A stretch of DNA of 64,000 nucleotides from Chloroflexota bacterium (lineage in GTDB: Bacteria > Chloroflexota > Anaerolineae > Promineifilales > Promineifilaceae): contig JAGNBF010000025.1 in the NCBI GenBank assembly GCA_018004935.1, forward strand, positions 1 to 64,000. Direction: 5' to 3'. Positions 36,201 through 45,016 of the stretch are shown one piece after another. A program made the position numbers and the translations under genes. The notes beneath the pieces were generated by a model. It searched no databases, had not been told where the DNA came from, and saw only the letters and a list, made by a program, of their open reading frames with translations. Each line of letters opens with the position of its first letter. The stretch's first letter is position 1.

Positions 36201-37901
36201 ATCAAAAGTTAAAATGCCGGTGCCATTCTGCCAGTCTACATTGTTGTATTCCGCATCGTGGCGGGTTTCCGTAAAACTCAACCAGCGGTCAGCGTTCCAA
36301 AGAGGAATATCCAGACTTTGGGCATACGCCATTGTGCCTTCAGCCCATACCTGGGGAGACCCAAAGCCGTAATAATCAATATGGAACTGGGTCATCAAGG
36401 CCGCATAATCCCCGTTTTGGCTGGCATTGATCAGTTGTTGCGACACCGCAATCGCCTGGGCGGCCGAAAGGGCCTCTACCCCACCCGCTGAGGCAAAAAA
36501 TTGTTCATCTACCAGTTGGGTTAATTGCTGATAGTAAGGCAGAATGGAGCCACTGGCCGTGATGAACTTCATGGGTTGACCGCTCCCGGTAATGTAACCA
36601 TGAGGCCAGGTGTTGTCCGCTTTTTTAAGCCAGCCACCCCAATGGTAGAAGTTGGTATCCATAGCCATACCATGACTGACAGCGGTCGCGGCCGCGTCGG
36701 TCCAGCCCCGCCAATGAACCTGATGATGGCGTACCGTACGGGACCAGGTGCTCGTGTAACCACTGGCATTCCAGAAGGTTTTCGCCGCCTGGTAGCCTTC
36801 ATTAAGGTTAGTAACGTTATAAGGCTGGTAACTATCAGGGCGATACCAGTAAGGGTGTAGACCAAATTCGTGCCCCAACCCACGCGCACTCTGCATAAAG
36901 GCATTCGAGAGCGGGTTGCCAATAGAGAGATAAATAGTGATGTCGCCACCGTAGCTGTCCACACTGTTGATCAAATTTTGGTAGGTGTTGGAAGGATTGG
37001 CGTGAGCATCCCCCGTCAGAATGAGCATGGTTTTGTTTTGGTTAGGGAAGTACCACAACTGGGGCAGAGGAGCAGGGGTGAGGGTGCGTACCAGTCGGGC
37101 CAGGAGCCGTTGTTGTTCATCTGCCTGGGGAACGGGAACACGATCTCGATCTACCCAGGGAGCACCCCCTCCACTGGTTTGGAACAGGTCAATTGTGCGC
37201 AAAACACCATCGCCGTCTACGTCTACATCTCCATTAGCCGGATTGCCCTGGCGGGTGTAGATGACGTTGCGGGCCAGATCATAGGTGAAGGCAACTGCTT
37301 GCCCGGAAGCACTGCTGACCACAGCCGGGTAAGCCGTGGCGGTCGTGGCGTTGCTATATAGTGTTGCCAGAACGGTGGCTCCGGCGGAGAGGTTGTAGCG
37401 GCTACTCTGGCCGTGAATTTGTAGAGTTTGCGTGGTAAGACCGGCTGAGGGAATTGTACCATTGAGCGCGGCCGCGTTTTCTAGTTTAAGGTAGCCATCC
37501 GTTTGTGTTCCAGCAGAGCTGGCCAGACCAAACAGAGGGGTGATCTGGCTGTCGGGACGCATGGCAATGATGCGGCCGCCGCCCGTGACATAGCTGTTGA
37601 TGATGCTGGCCTGACCGCTGGTCAATGGCGTCTCCGCCAAAATCACCAGTTGATGCGTGTTCAATTCCGTTAAGGTCAGACCGGTTAAAGGTACAAATAC
37701 AAATTCATTTAACCCTTCGGCCCGCAGAATTTCACCCAGGTAACGGCCAAACGGAGATGGGGCTGTGTCATTAACAACTACAGCAATGGGGGCTGGGGTA
37801 GGGCTGGCCTGTGTAAGTTGTTGGCTCCACTGGTTAAAAAAAAGGGCTGATAAAAACATTAAAATAATGATTCGTCCGCGCAAAGTAGTCAGGTGTCGCA
37901 T
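33273..37901 (-). CDS. large secreted multidomain protein (1542 aa)
   Basis: An exported protein with a signal peptide (about 1-33). Residues about 40-290 look like a glutamine-amidotransferase/ThuA-like fold. About 290-560 carry polysaccharide-deacetylase-like motifs (MLILTGDAHAN; GLGHEFGLHPYW). Then come a concanavalin-like jellyroll (ILDTFNRANGNLGSNW), a second beta-sandwich (AFSDHFTSTPLNPALW) and four C-terminal repeats of about 60 residues built on YFDGSDVGL. Thr-Pro linkers separate the parts. A role in surface polysaccharide binding or editing is plausible but unproven. ATG 37901 has GAGGAG upstream. The last repeat lacks the full motif. Confidence 0.85.
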   Translation of the reverse strand: MRHLTTLRGRIIILMFLSALFFNQWSQQLTQASPTPAPIAVVVNDTAPSPFGRYLGEILRAEGLNEFVFVPLTGLTLTELNTHQLVILAETPLTSGQASIINSYVTGGGRIIAMRPDSQITPLFGLASSAGTQTDGYLKLENAAALNGTIPSAGLTTQTLQIHGQSSRYNLSAGATVLATLYSNATTATAYPAVVSSASGQAVAFTYDLARNVIYTRQGNPANGDVDVDGDGVLRTIDLFQTSGGGAPWVDRDRVPVPQADEQQRLLARLVRTLTPAPLPQLWYFPNQNKTMLILTGDAHANPSNTYQNLINSVDSYGGDITIYLSIGNPLSNAFMQSARGLGHEFGLHPYWYRPDSYQPYNVTNLNEGYQAAKTFWNASGYTSTWSRTVRHHQVHWRGWTDAAATAVSHGMAMDTNFYHWGGWLKKADNTWPHGYITGSGQPMKFITASGSILPYYQQLTQLVDEQFFASAGGVEALSAAQAIAVSQQLINASQNGDYAALMTQFHIDYYGFGSPQVWAEGTMAYAQSLDIPLWNADRWLSFTETRHDAEYNNVDWQNGTGILTFDLAAAATPSLNLTTILPLTYSGRTLQTVTVDNAPASFTIQTIKGTQVAFVNTTAGNHTFQATYQTLAPTLTPTAGPSPTPTPTATATHTPTATATPTIGPSPTPTATVTNTPLPGPTNTPNPSGFPSTGILDTFNRANGNLGSNWNGSIGGYAINNNRLDVGTGDDIYWSTTAFGADQEIFVTLNTIDTAASEIDLLLKGQLSTYWGNGLLEVWYDAANHRAQVWSFAPGQGWVQYGADIALTLLNGDQFGARATAAGQVSVYHNGTLVGTRSVTSWPYNASGGYIGLWFVSASNSLLDDFGGGNAGSQPVATATNTPLPPTPTFTPTIGPSPTPSHTPTPSNTPTATATATATATPTNTPTATATPVTPSLSHTTSADFGQSCVTMVNTQVTEAGDGAVSLAAAFSDHFTSTPLNPALWSAGTWVGGGYTPILSNSQMTIAGNDGAWVRSQTTYTHAVMEIVATFGPGAWQHIGFASNGFESSRYLIFSTLAGDGNLYARANNNSSEQALNLGPLPTGAHRYRLEWAVLNATTDRVSFYLDGLFQAQFDLPSAGATNLYVYLSNNGAAALQVDSVQVAPPYQANGHYTSCVLDAGLDYTWQTLSWLADLPVNTGLTAEYQTSADGLTWSSWATATTSSGTPLSPTARYLQYRFTFTSADGLNSPLLQTVSLNRTTGPAPTTTATPVLPPATVTATATPTSTPTNTPVPPTATPTNTPTPTATPQSTFLYISAAANGTVGGVAYADEDIVRYNPTTATWSLYFDGSDVGLGATDMDAFEMLSDGSLLLSPDTAVTLTGVGAVDDSDIVRFTPTSTGSNTAGTYTWYFDGSDVELSLDAEDIDALNILADGRIVISTLTSFTVTGASGLDEDLLAFTPTSLGSTTAGSWAIYFDGSDVGLSTNSNENVNGAWTASNGSLYLSTVGAFAVTGLSGDGADIFICTPGSFGSTTACTFTLYWDGSVNGFAGAVDAFAITP

Positions 37902-38849
37902 AAAATGCTCCTCTAAACGTTGATCCACCGCTTAGGATCAGCGATCAAATAACTTGAACATTTACTGTGGTCGGTCTCCTGACCGTGCCACGCCCAGCGA
38001 ACAAGTTATTTAGTCTTCGGGATTTCGTGGGGTACGGGCAACCCTTGTGATTGCCCCACACTGGGCAGGCACAAGGCCAGCCCGTACGTATGGTGTCAAC
38101 TCCCTGAATTTCCAAAGAGCCAGGTTATTTAGGTCTCATTCCTTACTGGAGTTTAGAGCGAGAGGAGAGAGCAAGAGGAAATTACTCTGGAAAACCCTCT
38201 AGCTCTGGCTCTGAACTTTAAACTCAAGTTCCTTAACGGTATGTTTAAACCCACTCAGGTGAATAAATTAACAACACGACTTTGGCCAATATCAGGTCCA
38301 CTACGGGAAATAGCCTTTAGGGCAATTGCCCACTTTCCCTAATGCACCCATTCCTCTGGCGATTCCCACAGGGAGGGGGAAATCAATGGGGGTCGTTTTC
38401 GCGAGCGTCCGCCCGCGAAAGAAGGCCAACAAAAGGTACCCCGCCCCTGGGGCGAGGGGGCAAAACTCGAGTATGTAATCGCCCTAAACAGTCATTCCAG
38501 ATGGTTTGCCTTCTGGTGCAAACAAACAACGCCAGACTCTTGTTAAAAAAGGCGAATGGTTGGGTAAAGTGACAAAATGGGTGGCAAGGGTGTTTTTGAA
38601 ACCAGAGTACTACAAACTTAAGTACTATAACGTTACTCGCTTACGAAGACAATTACGGTTTCCGGTGGGAAGGGGGAAATACCAGGAGGGCGGGTTTTTG
38701 AGCGCGGCCGCGCTCAAAAACCCGCACAGGAGAAAGTTCCCGCCCCTGGGGTGGGGTGGGGAAACCCTCATAGGTAGACCTGAAATTTGCCAAAGGGTGT
38801 ATTTCAGCGGAAGGGAAAACCTATTTTATCTTTCCTGTCCGGCAGAGGG
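37902..38849. repeat. intergenic repeat block (950 bp)
   Basis: No convincing gene is seen. Order: family F (37947-38011), interrupted at its end by family A (38013-38123), then family H in reverse (38146-38228). Two family C blocks follow, about 38335-38470 and 38640-38775. The second is centred on GAGCGCGGCCGCGCTC. An open frame over 38506-38970 crosses these repeats and is not protein-like. Confidence 0.6.
38013..38123 (+). mobile_element. MITE family A, copy 5, inserted at the end of a family F element
   Basis: 111 bp, GTCTTCGGGATT...CCAAAGAGCCAG. GTTATTTA flanks it at 38005-38012 and 38124-38131. The left flank is the terminal repeat of a family F element, so family A arrived after family F here. 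Confidence 0.85.
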
Positions 38850-39725
38850 TCAGGCGAAGAGGGGAAGGAAATCGCGGCCGCGCTCCTTGCTTGCGATCAG
38901 TGTCCGCAATTTATCAACAATGACCGGGAGTTGGGGTAATTTTTGTGCTTTTTTGGTTTGCACCAGATAAGACATAGCCGCTGGTTCGCCAATGGTCTGG
39001 TCAAGGAAAAGCGTCGCGGCCGCGTGTTTGAGTAAGGTTTTTTGAGTGTCATCTAGCGGTGCCAATTCCTCGGCCAAAACGACATCACAAAGGGTGCGAC
39101 AGGCTTCACTGAGCGTCCAGTCTACCCCATCATGGAACGGCCAGGGGGCCGATTCACCCCAGGCCGGGGGCAACGAGAGGATGAGGTAATGGGCCTGGCG
39201 GGTGCTGGCCACGAGGGAATGACGCACCGGGTAAAGTAAATTAGGCACGACCATAATCATTTCGTTTAAGGGTTCACCGTGAAGTTGCCCCATAAACGTC
39301 GCCAGCAGATTTGTGCGAAAAATGGCCTGTAAATCCCGTTCAGCTTCCTGCCACGCGGCCGCGTGTTCAGACCAGAAAAAGGCCGCAATTGCTGTATCTA
39401 CATAAAAATCAGCCAATTGTTCGGCCAGCAGGCCATTGGCGTACTTTTCAGGTAACGTCCCTTCCACAGCAAAGGTGGGCCAGTTGCAGGACACAGCGAC
39501 AGTGAACAACTCGGCCAATGAAGCCCCGCTGGCGACCGCCTCATTAAGCGTAGCGATGAGGGGGTGGGCGACAAAATCGCCTAGATATTGGCGCGTTTGT
39601 TTGGCATGGGGATGAACGGCATGTCGTCCCGCCAATTCTTGTTCTTTTTCAACCCAATCACTGGCCGCGAGTGCGGCCGCGACTAACCGCACGCGATTAT
39701 CTACAGTTACTTTGACTTCAGACAC
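38850..39725 (-). CDS. unknown protein (291 aa) coupled to a CPBP-like membrane protein
   Basis: I do not recognise a family. The protein is soluble and helical with conserved-looking HPHAKQTRQYLGDFVAHP near 40-57 and FFWSEHAAAWQEAERDL in the middle. No signal peptide is seen. Translation probably starts at GTG 39725, eight bases inside the end of the upstream gene, with AGAGGAAG ahead of it. A longer in-frame start at 39791 lies deep in the upstream gene. The tight overlap implies co-translation with the membrane protein at 39718-40470. The C-terminus (SKERGRDFLPLFA) is basic. Confidence 0.75.
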   Translation of the reverse strand: MSEVKVTVDNRVRLVAAALAASDWVEKEQELAGRHAVHPHAKQTRQYLGDFVAHPLIATLNEAVASGASLAELFTVAVSCNWPTFAVEGTLPEKYANGLLAEQLADFYVDTAIAAFFWSEHAAAWQEAERDLQAIFRTNLLATFMGQLHGEPLNEMIMVVPNLLYPVRHSLVASTRQAHYLILSLPPAWGESAPWPFHDGVDWTLSEACRTLCDVVLAEELAPLDDTQKTLLKHAAATLFLDQTIGEPAAMSYLVQTKKAQKLPQLPVIVDKLRTLIASKERGRDFLPLFA

Positions 39726-40470
39726 GGTAATCTTCCTCTGTTTTAGGCCACAAACGCCAGATAACAACAATAAATAGCCCCCCGACGGCAATACTCATCC
39801 AGTTTAGCCAGTTGACATCAGGAGAGGTAGGGGGTAATAAAACAAACCAGGCGGTAAACGCCTGCATTGCCTGCACTAACACGGTCCCCAGGATGCTTCC
39901 GGTGCGCAGACGGATAAGGCCGTATAAAATGCCCCAGGTAGCAAAATAAAAGACGGCTTGCAGGCTTAGGGTGTGGGGTTCTGTAAAATAAAACAGGCCA
40001 ATGAAGGCAAAGACCAGACCACTGGTGATGGCCGCAGTTAAAGCCCCTAGCCAATCCGTAACGCTACGGAAAAAAGGGCCAAAGGCATAAAGTTGGACAC
40101 AGAAGGCCTCAAAGATGAGTAAGTGGAAAAACATCGCGGCCGCGCCCGTAGACCCCAGACCATTGCTATCCACAAAGTATAACCGGGCCAGAAACAGAAT
40201 GATCCAGGCCAGAACGGCAAAACCAATGCTGGCAAAGAAGGGCCGCCCTCCGCGTAAGCCCATGGCGGGCAGGCCATACCAGCGTAACCCCAGCACCCAA
40301 CTCACCGCCCCCAACACCCCAAGGAATAGAGCTGTAGCGGCCAGGCTCTCCGCGTTGTTTGTGGCCGTGAAGAAGGAGAGAAGTGTCGCGGCCGCGAACG
40401 GCAACAAAAAAGAGAGTACCACCCGATTAATAGGTGAGGGGAGAGAAATCACCGATGTTTTCTTGGTCAT
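39718..40470 (-). CDS. CPBP-like integral membrane protein, catalytic motifs degenerate
   Basis: A 250-residue protein with about eight membrane helices. The last third follows the layout of CPBP/Rce1 (ABI) membrane proteases: FEAFCVQLYAFGPFFRS where EExxxR is expected, SGLVFAFIGLFYF where FxxxH is expected, and LRTGSILGTVLVQAMQAF where the final His-x3-Asn is expected. The catalytic Glu pair and both His residues are replaced, so protease activity is unlikely. Immunity-like or scaffolding roles are known for the family, but the role here is unknown. Its stop overlaps the next gene by eight bases. Confidence 0.7.
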   Translation of the reverse strand: MTKKTSVISLPSPINRVVLSFLLPFAAATLLSFFTATNNAESLAATALFLGVLGAVSWVLGLRWYGLPAMGLRGGRPFFASIGFAVLAWIILFLARLYFVDSNGLGSTGAAAMFFHLLIFEAFCVQLYAFGPFFRSVTDWLGALTAAITSGLVFAFIGLFYFTEPHTLSLQAVFYFATWGILYGLIRLRTGSILGTVLVQAMQAFTAWFVLLPPTSPDVNWLNWMSIAVGGLFIVVIWRLWPKTEEDYRV

Positions 40471-41222
40471 AACATTTACTTAATGCGTGTCTAAAAATAA
40501 CTTCCCAGTTTAGACGTGACAGGTTTCTGAAATCCTGTCAGGTCTTGGCAGAACTTAATCTTTTACAGGCCCTTACCTGACCCACAATCCAAATTATAGC
40601 CCGGCAAGGGGAATTGACGAGATGCCAGGGGAGTAGGCAGAAATTCTCAATTTGACCTGAGCCTCCCAAAATGGAGAGGCCGCCCGGTCGTAAAACGGGC
40701 TGGGCTATCAGTACATAGGCCGTTGGCCGGTTGTTTTAGCCCGTAGGGCCTGGTACTGATAGCCCGGCGGTCAACTAGGCGTAGCCACAGCCTTTCCAGG
40801 CAGTGCGCTTTATATAGGCGGAGCCGGGCTTCGGCAAAGCTTAGCCCTCGAGGATGTGTAGGGGGAACAGCCTGAAAGGCTGTTCTACGGGTTGGGTCAT
40901 TTTTTGAGCGTGTTTGTGGCGGGCAACGGTTCTAACCGTTGGTTAAATTGAGAATTGCTGGGGAGTAGGGCATGGCTTTTCCCAAGTTTATTGGATATGT
41001 CGCTAATCGGAAACACCCATTCCCCTAACGATTCCCGCTGGGAAGGGGGGAAAAATCCATTGGAGCCGTTTTTCGTGGGCGAACGCCCGCGAAAAACGGC
41101 CCTTAAAAAGTTCCCCGCCCCCAGGGGCGGGGTTAGGGGTGGGGGAAAATCCAAGTATGTAATTGCCCTGGGAGCAAGGGAAAAACTCTGAACCCTCTGC
41201 CCTTGTGGTACAATTACAACCT
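40471..41222. repeat. intergenic repeats before mutL
   Basis: No gene is seen. A diverged family I copy in reverse lies at about 40486-40560. A long family B block follows (about 40670-40960), interrupted by a CACAGCCTTTCC-type segment and a GGGCTTCGGCAAAGCTTAGCCC hairpin-like piece (about 40798-40860). A family C block with a GTTTTTCGTGGGCG hairpin ends the region (about 40995-41150). The mutL promoter-like box is near 41209. Confidence 0.5.
41209..41214 (+). promoter_or_regulatory. extended -10 box of mutL, possible leaderless start
   Basis: TGGTACAAT gives an extended -10 (TACAAT at 41209-41214). The mutL ATG begins eight bases after it, so transcription would start at or next to the start codon. 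No ribosome site is present. No clear -35 is visible. Confidence 0.5.
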
Positions 41223-43067
41223 ATGACCATTCGTATTTTACCTGATCAATTGGCTTCCCAGATTGCCGCGGGTGAGGTGGTAGAACGTCCGGCCTCCGTG
41301 GTGAAGGAACTGTTAGAGAACGCCCTGGATGCCGGTGCCAGCACCATCCATGTAGACATCCGTAGTGGCGGCCGCGACCTCATTCAGATAGCCGATAACG
41401 GTTGTGGCTTCCCGGCCACTGAAGTAGAAACCGCCTTTTTGCGCCATGCCACATCCAAGATTCAACAATCTACCGACCTGGAAGCCATTCAGACATTAGG
41501 CTTTCGGGGTGAAGCCCTGGCGGCGATTGCTTCTGTGAGCCGATTAACAGTGGTGACCCGGGCCAATGGCGAAGCCACCGGCACACGCCTGGTATTACAT
41601 GGGGGTATCCGCCAGAGTCGTGATCAGGTAGGAGCGCCGCAGGGCACGGTTATGGCTATCGAAAACCTGTTTTATAACACCCCTGCCCGGCTCAAATTCC
41701 TCAAATCCGTAACGAGTGAGCGTAAAGTGATTGACGAATATGTCACCCGCTACGCCCTGGCCTATCCTGGAGTACGTTTTCGCCTGAGCCACGATGGCCG
41801 GGTCAATTTCCAGAACCAGGGCACGGGTAACTTGCAAGATGCCCTTCTGGCGGTTTATGGTCCAGAAACCACACGGGAGTTACTGCTCATCGAGCCAGAT
41901 GACGAAGATCACCAGGTGAAGGTGTTTGGGTATGTGGGGCCCCCCAGTTTACATTGGGCCAATCGTGGGCAGATTATGCTCTTTGTGAATGGGCGACCGG
42001 TTAAGGATACCCAGCTTACTTATGCCATCATTCAGGCGTACCACACTCTCTTACCGACGGGACGTTACCCCATGTCGGTGTTGTTTGTGACTTTGCCTTA
42101 TGAGCAGGTAGATGTGAATGTGCACCCCACCAAGACGGAGATACGATTTCGGCAGGGGGTGTCGGTGTTTAGTGCGGTACAACGGGCTGTGCGCAAGACT
42201 TTACTGGCTGGAACCCCGGTGCGTGCGGCAGGTGGCTGGGAGCGGCCGCAAACGGAAGCGTATGCTTATTGGCAGGGTGAGGCACACGCGGCCGCGTTTT
42301 CGCCCACCCCACAACATGCACTAGACCTGGATTGGGGTGCACCACCACCCCTGCCGGAAACCATCCCCGATTGGACTAATGCTGACACCGAGGATCGGCC
42401 TGAGCCAGTCGCGTTTCGTCCACCCCAACAGCCAATAACCCCTGGCGGCCCTCAACCTTCTGCCCTGGGGGGCAACCGTCTGCCTATCATGCGGGTGGTG
42501 GGGCAAATTGGGGCCGCCTACATCATCACCGAAGGACCAGATGGTATGTTCCTCATTGATCAACATGCCGCCCACGAGCGTATCCTCTACGAACAATTTC
42601 TGGCCGCCTGGGAACGGGCCAATGGGCAATCCCCGCTCCCTTCTCAGGGTCTCGTCACCGGGGTAGCGGTACATCTCATCCCCTCCCAGGCCACCTTACT
42701 GGCCGACCATTTGGACACGTTGGTTCAGTTGGGGTTTCAGGTAGAGCCATTTGGCCCCAATACCTTTATGGTGCGGGCCTTGCCTGCTCTCTTGCGCCAG
42801 ATTGATCCGGCACAGGCGCTTCAGGCTATTGTGGCAGATTTAGAGCAGGGGGATAAACCTTTGCAGGACAAAATTGAGGCGCGGATTATCCGGCGGGTTT
42901 GTAAAACGGCGGCCATTAAAGCCGGACAAACATTGTCCCCGCAGGAGATGGATGCGTTGATCCGCCAACTGGAAACCTGTCACAATCCCCACACGTGCCC
43001 TCATGGACGGCCTACGCTCATTCATCTCTCGGTGGCCCAATTGGCGAAAGAGTTTGGCCGGATTTAA
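41223..43067 (+). CDS. mutL: DNA mismatch repair protein MutL
   Basis: A 614-residue MutL. The GHKL ATPase has Glu32 (ELLENALDAGA), Asp58-Asn-Gly (IADNGCGF) and GFRGEAL at 93-99. The C-terminal dimerisation/endonuclease domain has the metal motif DQHAAHERILYE starting at 446 and the CPHGRP motif near the end. It is therefore the nicking type that lacks dependence on MutH. A Pro-rich linker lies at about 350-430. The ATG at 41223 is where MutL similarity begins. It acts with MutS, which is not in this window. The gene has no partner downstream. Confidence 0.97.
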   Translation: MTIRILPDQLASQIAAGEVVERPASVVKELLENALDAGASTIHVDIRSGGRDLIQIADNGCGFPATEVETAFLRHATSKIQQSTDLEAIQTLGFRGEALAAIASVSRLTVVTRANGEATGTRLVLHGGIRQSRDQVGAPQGTVMAIENLFYNTPARLKFLKSVTSERKVIDEYVTRYALAYPGVRFRLSHDGRVNFQNQGTGNLQDALLAVYGPETTRELLLIEPDDEDHQVKVFGYVGPPSLHWANRGQIMLFVNGRPVKDTQLTYAIIQAYHTLLPTGRYPMSVLFVTLPYEQVDVNVHPTKTEIRFRQGVSVFSAVQRAVRKTLLAGTPVRAAGGWERPQTEAYAYWQGEAHAAAFSPTPQHALDLDWGAPPPLPETIPDWTNADTEDRPEPVAFRPPQQPITPGGPQPSALGGNRLPIMRVVGQIGAAYIITEGPDGMFLIDQHAAHERILYEQFLAAWERANGQSPLPSQGLVTGVAVHLIPSQATLLADHLDTLVQLGFQVEPFGPNTFMVRALPALLRQIDPAQALQAIVADLEQGDKPLQDKIEARIIRRVCKTAAIKAGQTLSPQEMDALIRQLETCHNPHTCPHGRPTLIHLSVAQLAKEFGRI

Positions 43068-43183
43068 GTGAGCAGGGTATTTTCTCAATAAAGCGGGGTA
43101 TCGTGGGTTAAGTCTGTCGAAACCAACGACCTTCGACAGGCTCAGGCCACGTTTTCCCCGAATTTATTGAGAAGATGCTTTGA
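43068..43183. repeat. inverted-repeat element with CTCAATAAA ends
   Basis: At about 43077-43165, GTATTTTCTCAATAAA and TTTATTGAGAAGATGC flank a hairpin made of GTCTGTCGAAACCAACGACC and its rough complement. The same ends flank the region 5510-5615. It sits between the convergent mutL and lipoprotein genes and could also act as a terminator. Confidence 0.6.
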
Positions 43184-44641
43184 TTACTCCTCAAGACGAA
43201 AAACGGGCACGCTGATGACGCGGCCGCTGATCCGAAACGGCACATCTACCGCTTCAAATACCTCCGCTTCCCCCAGGTCGTCATACAAAACCAGATACAA
43301 CGTGGTGGTCAGTCCTTCCAGGTCAATCGTAATGGCGACATCCCGGCTTACCCCGGCGGGAAGCCACATTTGGCCAATTTGTTCTCCCAATTCGCCATTG
43401 GCATTGTTATGCACTACTACCCAACCTGGTTCGTTGAGCACCACATGGGTAACGATTACCTGCCCATCAGCAAATGATTGATCCCGGGCGATGAGGTAAT
43501 TATTGGTATTGGTACGGACTGAAAAGGGGGTGGGTAGACGCCCCTCAACGCGGATCACATCATCTGCCTGAGGGTATTCAAATTCGCCTATATCGCCGGT
43601 ATCTTCATGGAGCCAGATGAATAATGTTTCCGTGAGATCGGTATCTTGTAAGGAGATGGTTACGGCGGTATTTAACCCTTCTGCCAGCGGCGCGAACCCG
43701 ATGATGAGGCCAGGGCGTCCGCCATTGTCGGCATAGACAACCGCCCAACCGGGACCATTACTCACTACTTTTTCAATGACGATTTCATTATCAATCAATG
43801 GCTGATCCAGAATGTAGATGTCTAGCGGTAGGGTGGCGCGGAAGGGAACGGCCACAGGTTGATCTTGTACCAGAAGGGGTAAATCAACGGCAGGCTCGAA
43901 GCGGCCGCGTTCGCCTAAATCTTGATATAACACGGCCTGTAATGTGGGCAAGGCATCCTGCCAGCGGAGGGTCATGGTGAGCGGAAAGGTGGTTTCTGGA
44001 GTAAGGGGATAAAACCCCACGATATCGCCCCATTCGCCATCCTGGTCGTTGTGAATGACAGCCCAGGCTGGTCCTGGTACGGTAGCGGCTGTCAGACGCA
44101 ACGCTCCGGCATTGTTGATTACCTGATCGGTGACAACCAGTGTAGGCAATGCGGCCGTGATGGTAACTGTGAAACTGGCCTCGGCCAGGGGGGCGTCGGG
44201 GTCATCCGGCGTATCGTTCTCATCTTCGTCGGCGAAGAGCCGGGCGTGCAAGGTAGGAGTAGCCTGGAGGGGGTTCAACGTCAGGCTGACATCCGTGGTT
44301 GTGCCAGGCGAGAGGGCTACAAAAGTGAGGAAGGCATCTGGGGAGCCGTTATTATCACTGTAGAGGGCTAACACAGCCGGTACAAGGGTCGTTACGCTGT
44401 TGACCCGTACTTGCCCTGTAGCATCCACCGTTTGGGTTTCTACACTGAGGCCAGGTTCTGGTTCCGGTGTGGGTGTGGGGGAAGAGGTGGCGGTAGTGGT
44501 AGCCCGCGGCCGCGTAGGGGTAAGGGTCGTATTGAGTGCGGCCGCGGGGGTTGTTGTGGTAGTGGAGGTAGCGTCATTTTCCTGACCACAGGCGACCAAA
44601 AAGAGCAAAAGCCCTAGAATAAGCCAGTATTGTCGTCTCAA
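43184..44641 (-). CDS. lipoprotein with four tandem DUF7282-like repeats
   Basis: An exported lipoprotein of 485 residues. The signal peptide RRQYWLILGLLLFLVAC ends in a lipobox with Cys18. A Thr/Pro spacer follows. The body has four repeats of about 100 residues, each with a core like PGWVVVHNNANGELGEQIG and a later TLYLVLYDDLGEAEVFE. The pattern resembles DUF7282, also seen in haloarchaeal surface proteins. TTG 44641 is preferred because AGAGG lies six bases upstream and it gives an ideal signal peptide. An ATG at 44674 lacks a ribosome site. The function is unknown. Confidence 0.82.
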   Translation of the reverse strand: MRRQYWLILGLLLFLVACGQENDATSTTTTTPAAALNTTLTPTRPRATTTATSSPTPTPEPEPGLSVETQTVDATGQVRVNSVTTLVPAVLALYSDNNGSPDAFLTFVALSPGTTTDVSLTLNPLQATPTLHARLFADEDENDTPDDPDAPLAEASFTVTITAALPTLVVTDQVINNAGALRLTAATVPGPAWAVIHNDQDGEWGDIVGFYPLTPETTFPLTMTLRWQDALPTLQAVLYQDLGERGRFEPAVDLPLLVQDQPVAVPFRATLPLDIYILDQPLIDNEIVIEKVVSNGPGWAVVYADNGGRPGLIIGFAPLAEGLNTAVTISLQDTDLTETLFIWLHEDTGDIGEFEYPQADDVIRVEGRLPTPFSVRTNTNNYLIARDQSFADGQVIVTHVVLNEPGWVVVHNNANGELGEQIGQMWLPAGVSRDVAITIDLEGLTTTLYLVLYDDLGEAEVFEAVDVPFRISGRVISVPVFRLEE

Positions 44642-45016
44642 AATAACCTCTGTTAGGGGATCAATCTTTTTCATGAACTTAGGAACGAGAATTAAATAAC
44701 TTACAGGGGACTGGAAACGAGACCCTCATGACGAAAGTCAGACTGACGTTTTTATGACCAGCCTCACCCTCGGTTTGTCCCCGAAAACCGCGCCACCAGG
44801 GTTCCCCCTTCCCCTTGTCCTGGTTAGGATTGAGAATTAAACGACTTGTTCTCAAGCGTGGCGTGGTGGAGACAGTGGCCACAGTGTCTAAATAGGGTCT
44901 GCGGGATTCGTGGGGTACGGGCAACCCTTGTGGTGGCCCCACACGGGGCAGGTACAAGGCCAGTCCGTACATTGGGTGTCAACCCCCTGAATTCCCAAAG
45001 AGCCTCTAAATTTAAA
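44642..45016. repeat. intergenic repeats
   Basis: No gene is seen. An AATTAAATAACTT end resembling family F lies at 44690-44702. A short family C-like piece is near 44760-44820. A diverged reverse family F copy is at about 44829-44887. A family A element is at 44895-45004. Confidence 0.5.
44895..45004 (+). mobile_element. MITE family A, copy 6
   Basis: 110 bp, GGGTCTGCGGGATT...CCCAAAGAGCC. It is flanked by TCTAAATA (44887-44894) and TCTAAATT (45005-45012), seven of eight bases identical. It lies just downstream of the 5'-nucleotidase gene's stop codon. Confidence 0.82.

Noticed and set aside
38506-38970. Possible 154-residue plus-strand protein
   Set aside because: It is made from family C repeats and the reverse of the 38850-39725 gene.
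44674-44676. ATG 44674 as start of the repeat lipoprotein
   Set aside because: It has no ribosome site and adds a charged stretch before the signal peptide. TTG 44641 has AGAGG and gives a clean lipobox signal.
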